A stretch of 12,781 bases of DNA from Methanocalculaceae archaeon (GTDB taxonomy: Archaea; Halobacteriota; Methanomicrobia; Methanomicrobiales; Methanocorpusculaceae): the NCBI GenBank assembly GCA_031255895.1, contig JAIRRQ010000074.1:1-12781 (forward strand). Direction: 5' to 3'. Shown in pieces: positions 7,493 through 12,781 of the stretch (position 1 is its first letter; the number at the start of each line of letters is the position of its first letter). Under the pieces are notes generated by a model. The model made no database searches. It had not been told where the DNA came from and worked only from the letters and a program-made list of their open reading frames with translations. The translations under genes and the position numbers were made by a program.

Positions 7493-8178
7493 TTAACCAT
7501 CTGAATTGCTTTTGCCACCAACTCTGCTTTGATCATCGTTGCTCGGTCGCCACCGCAAACCATGCTGCGGACACCGATGATCTCGGGATTGATTCTCTTC
7601 AGCACTGGAATATCTTTAAACATAAGGGAACCGGCAAGAGCCGTTCCCAAGCCAAATGATCGATTTTGATCCGTAAATGCCTGCAGTTCCTTTTCGTCCA
7701 TAAACTCAAATGTACTCTTCCCATCCTTCTTACCGGTGTCAATCATTGCAAAATCTGCTCCGCATTCAGCGGCAATTGGAGACATAACATGCGGGGCAAT
7801 GGTTCCGAGTCGGGCATAGTCGGAGTATGCAGCAATTACCACGATTTTCTCCGGAAATGGTTCTTTGACAGCACGGACTACTCCTTCGATGACATCATGG
7901 GTTGCATCCTTGTCGCTGAACATCAGACCGATTTTTATAAAATCTGCACCAGCACATGCTGCACCGTATGCGGCAAGAGCTGCATTGCCTGGAGTTGGTC
8001 CATAGTCGCCTATCGCAGCTGAAATTGGTGTATTTCCAGCAATTTTTTTAATTTCATGGATTATCCACGGAAAATTCGCACCTAGCGACCCCTCGATGGG
8101 ACGCTTTACATCAATAATGTCAGCATTGAGGCACAATTTTGCCTCATCTATAGAGCTTGGGCTGACTAAGAGTTTCAT
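7489..8178 (-). CDS. mfnB: (5-formylfuran-3-yl)methyl phosphate synthase of methanofuran synthesis
   Basis: A 229-residue DUF556-family TIM barrel that condenses two glyceraldehyde 3-phosphates into 4-(hydroxymethyl)-2-furaldehyde phosphate, the furan precursor of methanofuran, the CO2 acceptor of methanogenesis. Family signatures are MKLLVSPSS at the N-terminus, DVKRPIEGSLGAN (23-35) with K25 as the likely catalytic lysine near K27 of the Methanocaldococcus enzyme, FIKIGL (80-85), and MIDTGKKDGKS (145-155), where a second catalytic lysine is expected. The ATG at 8178 is chosen because the 13 extra upstream codons of the longer frame (to 8217) do not resemble the family and lie over the promoter. 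It is the first gene of a two-gene unit with guaB. It is a strong marker for a methanogen or other methanofuran user. Confidence 0.95.
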   Translation of the reverse strand: MKLLVSPSSIDEAKLCLNADIIDVKRPIEGSLGANFPWIIHEIKKIAGNTPISAAIGDYGPTPGNAALAAYGAACAGADFIKIGLMFSDKDATHDVIEGVVRAVKEPFPEKIVVIAAYSDYARLGTIAPHVMSPIAAECGADFAMIDTGKKDGKSTFEFMDEKELQAFTDQNRSFGLGTALAGSLMFKDIPVLKRINPEIIGVRSMVCGGDRATMIKAELVAKAIQMVK

Positions 8179-8286
8179 GGATATTATATGATCTTTACCC
8201 TTAATAAGGACATTCACTTTTGGTCTCTATGGTTGGAAAATTCCGGGGATTTTTTTATTTCCAAGTGCGCCATATATGGTAATGAA
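8179..8286. promoter_or_regulatory. Divergent promoter region between mfnB and the HisA-like gene
   Basis: This 108-bp gap must hold both promoters. On + a TTTTTATT box (about 8252-8259) lies 28-35 bases before the HisA-like ATG, suiting a near-leaderless transcript. On - the TTATTAA box (8201-8207) lies about 23-29 bases before the mfnB ATG, also suiting a leaderless transcript. Two perfect 10-bp palindromes lie between them, GGAAAATTCC (8234-8243) and CCATATATGG (8270-8279), and either might bind a regulator or, for the second, act as a TATA box for mfnB. Confidence 0.45.
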
Positions 8287-8970
8287 ATGGATGTCATACT
8301 TGCCATGGATCTCAAAGATGGATACGTGGTACACGGAAACTCAGGCAATCGTGAGATTTATGCTCCACTAACGTGGGGTCTCTCCTCCTCGGCAGATCCA
8401 TCTGCATATCTTGAGACGATGCAACCAAGGTATCTGTATGCAGCGGATCTCGATCGGATTGGGATGTGCGGGGATCACACAAATATGATTTTTCAGCTTG
8501 CAAAACGAGTTGCAGGACTCTGGGTGGATCGCGGATGTCGGATTCCTGATGAATATTTGAAAGGATCCGGTATCCATAATATTGTTGGTACAGAAACAAT
8601 TGATGTTCCTCTCAGCGAATTTGATGGTGGATTTCTGAGTATTGATGTCAAAGATGGTCGTGTGATGGGCATTGCATTCCCTTCCGCGACTATCCCCGAA
8701 GATGCCCTGTATGCAGCAAACGAAACAAATTTTGATGGATGCATTTTTTTGAATATCTCCTCGATCGGCACAATTTTGGGAGTAAATCCAGCATACGCTG
8801 AACTGTTGCGGAGCTGTTCGGAGAAGAAACTCTACTATGGTGGAGGTGTGCGTTCAGTGGAGGATCTGCGAACTCTTGCGGATGCAGGATTTGATGGCGC
8901 AATTATTGCAACTGCGGTGCACAAGGGAACAATTCCACTCAAAATAGTTCAAGAGGGTTCGTTTTGCTGA
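8287..8970 (+). CDS. HisA-like TIM barrel protein (COG1411 type), function unknown
   Basis: A 227-residue protein related to HisA/HisF phosphosugar isomerases but clearly apart from HisA. It opens with VILAMDLKDGYVVHG, like the HisA AIDL-x-xG-x-VV strand with the catalytic-position Asp (D7), and has phosphate-binding loops GGGVRSVEDL (185-194) and GAIIATAVHKG (204-214). It lacks a recognisable second catalytic region of HisA, so histidine synthesis is unlikely. The ATG at 8287 is chosen because the 33 upstream codons of the longer frame run through the divergent promoter. Its stop overlaps the thymidylate kinase start, so the two are coupled. Such proteins are usually listed as uncharacterised in methanogens; divergence from mfnB makes a role in a phosphorylated C1-carrier precursor conceivable, but this is only inference. 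Confidence 0.85.
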   Translation: MDVILAMDLKDGYVVHGNSGNREIYAPLTWGLSSSADPSAYLETMQPRYLYAADLDRIGMCGDHTNMIFQLAKRVAGLWVDRGCRIPDEYLKGSGIHNIVGTETIDVPLSEFDGGFLSIDVKDGRVMGIAFPSATIPEDALYAANETNFDGCIFLNISSIGTILGVNPAYAELLRSCSEKKLYYGGGVRSVEDLRTLADAGFDGAIIATAVHKGTIPLKIVQEGSFC

Positions 8971-9566
8971 TTACACTTGAGGGTATCGATGGATCTGGTA
9001 AATCAACGCTTTATGACGGATTGAAGGGTCGGCTTGCAGATCTTGATCCCATTTTTACCAGCGAACCAGGAAGTCCGTATCTCGGTGATATAGTTCGACA
9101 CGTCATTGCCACTGATGGAGATCCAATGGTTGAGGCCACGTTATTCGTCGCCGATCATGCGGTGCATCTCGCTAACGTTGTTCACCCTGCCCTAATTCAG
9201 GGTCGCGTTGTCATTTCCGATCGGTACTCGGACTCACGGTTCGCCTATCAGGAGGTATCACTTGCGGGCGTGCATTTCGATCCACACGGTTGGTTGGAGG
9301 CAGTTCACGCTGGTTGGTCTGTTCGACCTGACATGACTATCCTTCTTGTCCTGCCTGTGACGGTGGCGATGTCACGACTTGCTGAACGAACCGAACATGA
9401 ACATTTTGAACAACTGGGGTTTCTGGAAAATGTGCAGAAAAATTATCTCATTCGTGCTGCTAAGGATCCTGGACGGTTCGTTTTGGTGGACACTGATTGT
9501 GATACGGAAACGATTCTTGATTTTGTAGAAAAGAGTATTCGTACAGCCGTGCAGCAAAACGTGTGA
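8964..9566 (+). CDS. tmk: Thymidylate kinase (dTMP kinase)
   Basis: A 200-residue P-loop kinase that phosphorylates dTMP to dTDP for DNA synthesis. Motifs are LEGIDGSGKST (5-15, Walker A), the TSEPGSP segment (32-38) that binds dTMP, SDRYSDSRFAYQ (85-96) with the DR(Y) motif, and an RTEHE segment (142-146) in the lid region. Length fits the family. The start is a TTG at 8964, or the following CTG, because no ATG precedes the family N-terminus; it overlaps the HisA-like stop by 7 bases, and AGAGGG (8952-8957) can serve as ribosome site. The lid lacks the long arginine-rich stretch of some bacterial enzymes. Confidence 0.94.
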   Translation: MLITLEGIDGSGKSTLYDGLKGRLADLDPIFTSEPGSPYLGDIVRHVIATDGDPMVEATLFVADHAVHLANVVHPALIQGRVVISDRYSDSRFAYQEVSLAGVHFDPHGWLEAVHAGWSVRPDMTILLVLPVTVAMSRLAERTEHEHFEQLGFLENVQKNYLIRAAKDPGRFVLVDTDCDTETILDFVEKSIRTAVQQNV

Positions 9567-9694
9567 GATTTCACCTTGTTTTCGCATTCTTTTCAAAAAT
9601 CTCTCTGTACGATTGTTTGGGTACGTACGAAGTGTTCGTTCATCTCTTACTAGGATTTATTAATGCGTCACGGACTACATATAATGCTATAGAC
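9567..9694 (+). promoter_or_regulatory. Spacer with probable pyrD promoter
   Basis: The 128-bp gap starts with T-rich stretches (CTTGTTTTCGCATTCTTTTC, 9574-9593) that may end the tmk transcript. GTACGTAC (9621-9628) is a short palindrome. A TATA-like TTTATTAA (9656-9663) lies about 32-39 bases before the ATG at 9695, pointing to a short leader; no Shine-Dalgarno site is seen right before the ATG, which fits. Confidence 0.4.
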
Positions 9695-10585
9695 ATGATC
9701 AAGCTGCAGATACCGACAGAAAAGATCGGTGATGTCCCCCTCGACAATCATATGCTTCTCGCTGCAGGGATCCTCGGGACCACCGCTGCATCACTGTCGC
9801 GAATGCTTTTTCTCGGAGCAGGTGGGGTTGTCACCAAATCGATTGGCCCAGAACCAAAAAACGGTCACCATGGTCCGTCGCTCATTCCGATTTCTGGTGG
9901 CATCCTCAATTCAATGGGTCTACCAAACCCTTCACAGGAATTTACCGACGAAATTGCCCCGCTTCTTGCTGTAAGCAAATCGGTAGTGATCAGCATCTTC
10001 GGCGGAACTCCGGAAGAATTCGCCAAAGTCGCTGAATGGTTTCCGAACGCTTCTGCATTTGAACTTAATCTCTCATGTCCACATGCCGATGGATACGGAT
10101 CTGCAATTGGCACAAACCCACGAATTGTGCGAGAATGTACTGAAGCAGTCAAAGTTTTCGACAAACCTGTTTGGGTCAAAATTACCCCGAATGTTACCGA
10201 CATAGGTGTCATCGGCAGAGCAGCTGAAATCGGTGGAGCAGACGCCATCGTCGCCATCAATACCATAAGAGCGATGCGCATCTCAACTGGCATGCGCTGT
10301 CCTGTTCTTGGAAACAAGTTTGGTGGTCTGTCAGGAACGGCTGTGTTTTCGATCGCCATCCGTGCGGTGTATGACCTCTATGAAGCCTGCTCCCTCCCTA
10401 TCATTGGATGTGGTGGTGTCTCTACTGCAGACAATGTCCTTGAGATGATGATGGCAGGTGCATCAGCTGTTGAAATTGGTAGCGCAGTCTACGAAAATAT
10501 TAACGTTTTCTCTGATATTTCCAAAGATCTTTATGATGCCAATGGAATACCTGCCGCAGAGATTGTAGGATGTGCTCATGATTGA
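9695..10585 (+). CDS. pyrD: Dihydroorotate dehydrogenase, class 1B catalytic subunit
   Basis: A 296-residue FMN enzyme that oxidises dihydroorotate to orotate in pyrimidine synthesis, passing electrons through PyrK. Visible are VVTKSIGPEP (45-54) with the FMN-contact lysine K48, NSMGLPNP (72-79), the active-site loop NLSCPH (125-130) whose C128 is the class 1B catalytic base (class 2 uses Ser), VKITPN (161-166), AINT (187-190), GGLSG (210-214) and the phosphate site GCGGV (238-242). The ATG at 9695 starts the family N-terminus; the 44 upstream codons of the longer frame read through the promoter. The gene directly downstream, pyrK, overlaps it by 8 bases. Confidence 0.96.
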   Translation: MIKLQIPTEKIGDVPLDNHMLLAAGILGTTAASLSRMLFLGAGGVVTKSIGPEPKNGHHGPSLIPISGGILNSMGLPNPSQEFTDEIAPLLAVSKSVVISIFGGTPEEFAKVAEWFPNASAFELNLSCPHADGYGSAIGTNPRIVRECTEAVKVFDKPVWVKITPNVTDIGVIGRAAEIGGADAIVAINTIRAMRISTGMRCPVLGNKFGGLSGTAVFSIAIRAVYDLYEACSLPIIGCGGVSTADNVLEMMMAGASAVEIGSAVYENINVFSDISKDLYDANGIPAAEIVGCAHD

Positions 10586-11339
10586 AGAACACATGCCGAT
10601 GGTGGTCACAATCACTAAAGTACTCTATGAGACACCGACCATTAAAACCATTGTTTTCGATGAACTCTTCAACAGTCGACCTGGTCAGTTTTGCATGGTC
10701 TGGGTGCCTGGCGTTGATGAGATTCCTATGGCCTTTTCCGCTGCGAATGCCATCACTGTCATGAGAGTGGGAGATGCAACTGCAGCCCTTTCCACTCTTA
10801 AAGAGGGTGACAAGATCGGTATTAGGGGGCCGTTTGGCAACGGATTTTTCACGACTGGCAAAGTTCTTGCCATTGGAGGTGGTATCGGTGTAACTCCACT
10901 GTTCACTCTTGCCACAAATGGTGGGATTGATACCTTCCTTTTCGGGGCACGTACCGCCAAAGAACTGGTATTCGCGGATGAACTTTCGGATGTGACTGAC
11001 CTAAGGATCGCAACTGATGATGGAACTATGGGGCATCATGGATTTGTCACTGATATCCTAGATCAGATTGACGCAACCGAATACGATACTATCTGCACCT
11101 GCGGTCCTGAGATGATGATGAAAGGAATCCTTGATCGACTTGTTGTAAAAGGCATCGAATCACGGGGACAATTTTCACTGCATCGATATATGAAATGCGG
11201 TGTTGGAGTCTGTGGCTCCTGTTGCATGGATTACGAAGGGCTTCGTGTCTGCCGCGACGGTCCTGTTTTCACCGGTGATATCCTCAAAAACAGCGAATTT
11301 GCCAATTATTATCGAGATTCTTCTGGAAGAAAGGAATAA
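10578..11339 (+). CDS. pyrK: Dihydroorotate dehydrogenase electron transfer subunit
   Basis: A 253-residue FAD and [2Fe-2S] protein that passes electrons from PyrD to NAD. It has a ferredoxin-reductase-like beta barrel, a nucleotide loop IGGGIGVTP (99-107), CGPEMM (175-180), and the cluster motif C207-x4-C212-x2-C215-x9-C225. The usual FAD motif RPxS is replaced by EIPMAFSAAN (48-57), a form I believe common in archaeal PyrK. Starts are possible at GTG 10572, ATG 10578, ATG 10593 or ATG 10599; AGG at 10568-10570 favours 10578, but homology begins only around PMVVTITK. It overlaps pyrD by 8 bases and is followed after 4 bases by the first CpXC gene, so all are likely one transcript. Confidence 0.94.
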   Translation: MIEEHMPMVVTITKVLYETPTIKTIVFDELFNSRPGQFCMVWVPGVDEIPMAFSAANAITVMRVGDATAALSTLKEGDKIGIRGPFGNGFFTTGKVLAIGGGIGVTPLFTLATNGGIDTFLFGARTAKELVFADELSDVTDLRIATDDGTMGHHGFVTDILDQIDATEYDTICTCGPEMMMKGILDRLVVKGIESRGQFSLHRYMKCGVGVCGSCCMDYEGLRVCRDGPVFTGDILKNSEFANYYRDSSGRKE

Positions 11340-11343
11340 TACC

Positions 11344-11982
11344 ATGGAATCCATAGTAAAAACCATAATTTGCCCGAAATGCGGGAAAAAACAAAACTTC
11401 ATCATGTACCCGAGCGTCAATGTTTCGCTTGATCCGGATCTCGCGGATAAATACCTTGACGGAAATCTTTCCATCCTGACTTGTGAGGATTGTGGTTTCT
11501 CAGGAATTGTTGAGTATCCTATACTTTATTACGATATTGAAAAAAAATTTTCGATCTTTTTTTCGCCGGATAAAACCGATCACGAGGCAAAAATCCCGGA
11601 TGTCCTGCCAGTCCATCTGCTTCCTGGGATGTGTTTGCGACTTGTCCACAGTTCAGATGATCTCCGTGAAAAGATCTTCATTTTCCGCGATTTGTTGGAT
11701 GATCGGGTCGTCGAAATCGTAAAAGATTCTATTTTGCGCGAGATGAACGTTCGCCACGAGGCAAAAATTCCCGATTATCTCTACTATGCGCAGGATATGT
11801 TCGACTGTGAAAATCGGTTCCTTATCTTTGTTCCGAAGAAAGACGAGAAGTATCTTGGACCAATCAAAATTCCGTTTGGTACCTATGAAAAAATCAAGAT
11901 GTTGATGCGTGGAATCTGGGATCGGCCTATTGAAGGCTACACCGTTGTTGACAAACACTGGGTGCAGTCTGCGGCAAAATAG
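11344..11982 (+). CDS. CpXC-domain zinc-ribbon protein (first of a tandem pair)
   Basis: A 212-residue protein with an N-terminal CpXC domain (PF14353 type): CPKC (C10, C13) and CEDC (C47, C50) form a four-cysteine zinc ribbon flanking the SVNVSLDPDLADKYLDG segment typical of the family. The rest is a soluble alpha/beta region without a signal peptide or membrane segment. CpXC proteins occur widely in bacteria and archaea but have no established function. The ATG at 11344 follows pyrK by 4 bases with AAGGAA (11330-11335) as ribosome site; the longer frame upstream only shadows pyrK. It aligns along its length with the next gene, so the pair arose by duplication. Its position in a pyrimidine/arginine operon gives no direct clue to its role. 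Confidence 0.82.
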   Translation: MESIVKTIICPKCGKKQNFIMYPSVNVSLDPDLADKYLDGNLSILTCEDCGFSGIVEYPILYYDIEKKFSIFFSPDKTDHEAKIPDVLPVHLLPGMCLRLVHSSDDLREKIFIFRDLLDDRVVEIVKDSILREMNVRHEAKIPDYLYYAQDMFDCENRFLIFVPKKDEKYLGPIKIPFGTYEKIKMLMRGIWDRPIEGYTVVDKHWVQSAAK

Positions 11983-11990
11983 GGGAAGAT

Positions 11991-12608
11991 ATGATCATTG
12001 ACGAGGATATTATTATTTGTTCCGAGTGCGAACACAAACAGATGACTGTTGTCTGCCAGTCTGTGAACGTAACGATCGATCAGAAGACGTGCGAAATGAT
12101 CTTTTCCGGTGAGCTGTTTTTGTTCGTCCATGAGAGATGTCACTACACTTTGTTTGCTGGATACTTGATCGTCTATGATGACAAAAAAACGCAAGGCAGA
12201 TTTTTGATATGCCTTGAACTTATTCGTCCTGATCGCAGAGAGGATGTCGATGATGATATGGTGGCTTGGATAGTTCGTCGTAAAATATCGATGTGGTTGG
12301 TTTCGGATCTGAATGTTTTGACAAATATCTTTATTTATGAGGTAGATTTCGACGATCAGGTGGTGAGCTTGTTTGAGATGTTATCACTCACAATATCACT
12401 CGGCCCCGATCCTGAGCAAGTACCGGTTGTTGTTTTATCACTCATCAATGTGGATGAGGATCTTGGCAGCGAAAAAACGCTTTGTGCAACGTTTTGGAAT
12501 AACAAACATCCGGATGTTTTTGAATTGTCACACTCGTTTTGTCAGACATATGCGATGACCCGCAAAATCTATCTTGGATGTACTGATAATGGAATGTGTT
12601 GCGGCTGA
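11991..12608 (+). CDS. Divergent CpXC-like paralogue with altered zinc site
   Basis: A 205-residue protein that aligns to its upstream neighbour with no gap across the zinc ribbon: C10, C13 and C50 are kept but the third ligand C47 has become H47 (HERC instead of CEDC), and the CPxC proline is lost (CSEC). SVNVTIDQ matches SVNVSLDP at the same position. The site could still bind zinc as Cys3His. The C-terminal half is more diverged, and cysteine-rich at its end (CTDNGMCCG). AGGGGA (11981-11986) gives a good ribosome site 4 bases before the ATG. The gap after its neighbour is 8 bases. Frame and ribosome site are intact, so it is probably expressed; function unknown. Confidence 0.72.
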   Translation: MIIDEDIIICSECEHKQMTVVCQSVNVTIDQKTCEMIFSGELFLFVHERCHYTLFAGYLIVYDDKKTQGRFLICLELIRPDRREDVDDDMVAWIVRRKISMWLVSDLNVLTNIFIYEVDFDDQVVSLFEMLSLTISLGPDPEQVPVVVLSLINVDEDLGSEKTLCATFWNNKHPDVFELSHSFCQTYAMTRKIYLGCTDNGMCCG

Positions 12609-12612
12609 TCAG

Positions 12613-12678
12613 ATGCAGATTTCCGAACTGCTGAAAATCAGTGATGCATATGAGGGTGTATTAGATGAAAAAAGCTGA
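12613..12678 (+). CDS. Possible 21-residue leader peptide before argH
   Basis: The small frame MQISELLKISDAYEGVLDEK (plus a final Ser) starts 4 bases after the previous stop and ends 14 bases inside the probable argH start. Its composition is protein-like (amphipathic), yet no strong ribosome site precedes it and so short a frame may be chance. If translated it could couple argH translation to the upstream genes. Confidence 0.2.
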   Translation: MQISELLKISDAYEGVLDEKS

Positions 12679-12781
12679 TCAGATTCGAAAAGGACGATTC
12701 GATGGCGATCGGAGTTCTGTTGTCGCAGAGTACCTCTCCTCGGTATCAATAGACAGGCGTATTGCTTACTGCGATCTCCGC
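12665..12781 (+). CDS. argH: Argininosuccinate lyase, N-terminal part (cut by window end)
   Basis: Only the first 39 codons are present. The segment DQIRKGRFDGDRSSVVAEYL followed by SSVSIDRRIAYCDLR resembles the archaeal ArgH N-terminus (basic x-x-GR-x-x-G-x-RS, then E-x-LSS-x-x-x-DR-x-IA-x-xD-x). ArgH splits argininosuccinate into arginine and fumarate, the last step of arginine synthesis. GAGGGTG (12651-12657) is a good ribosome site 7 bases before the ATG at 12665. The gap to the CpXC-like gene is 56 bases, so it may belong to the pyrDK-CpXC transcript. The assignment rests on this short stretch alone. Confidence 0.65.
   Translation, partial: MKKADQIRKGRFDGDRSSVVAEYLSSVSIDRRIAYCDLR

Noticed and set aside
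6885..7496. 203-codon frame on the + strand
   Set aside because: It is antisense to guaB, has Ser/Thr-rich composition typical of a shadow frame and no motif.
8188..8286. N-terminal extension of the HisA-like protein
   Set aside because: It runs through the divergent promoter region and does not resemble the family; the ATG at 8287 begins the first barrel strand.
9865..10359. 164-codon frame on the - strand
   Set aside because: Antisense shadow of pyrD, which has full catalytic motifs.

Overview
The window looks like chromosomal DNA from a methanogenic euryarchaeon, probably Methanomicrobiales-like. The evidence is the gene content: an MfnB enzyme of methanofuran synthesis, a cupin-type archaeal glucose-6-phosphate isomerase, a COG1411-type HisA-like protein, archaeal PyrD/PyrK, and a nitrogenase-like gene set. 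Spacers are AT-rich with TATA-like boxes, and genes are tightly packed with overlapping starts and stops. The genus cannot be fixed from sequence alone. I saw no rRNA, convincing tRNA, CRISPR array, transposase or integrase.
Left part (1-3076, + strand): a three-gene operon of nitrogenase-like proteins. It encodes a NifH-type ATPase, a NifD-like subunit and a NifK-like subunit, with overlapping reading frames. Both large subunits keep the three cysteines that hold the P-cluster in NifDK, but they are short and no cofactor-site His or Cys was found in NifD-like by eye. The presence of separate D and K subunits sets the operon apart from CfbCD of F430 synthesis, whose CfbD acts alone. This is the strongest candidate for an undescribed enzyme system. 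An inverted repeat flanks the likely TATA box of the operon.
Middle-left (3077-4743): about 1.67 kb of AT-rich DNA without a convincing protein gene. Its centre (about 3676-4152) is rich in inverted repeats and ends in a hairpin plus T-run, so it may hold a non-coding RNA.
Middle (4744-8178, - strand): cupin phosphoglucose isomerase with its own promoter; then, on a separate - strand unit, mfnB followed by guaB with a 4-base overlap. A 109-bp divergent promoter region separates mfnB from the right-hand genes.
Right part (8287-12781, + strand): a HisA-like TIM barrel protein overlapping thymidylate kinase; then pyrD-pyrK (dihydroorotate dehydrogenase 1B and its electron-transfer subunit), two tandem paralogous CpXC zinc-ribbon proteins, and the beginning of a probable argH cut by the window end. 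This side is mostly nucleotide and arginine synthesis, with the CpXC pair and the HisA-like protein being the functional unknowns.
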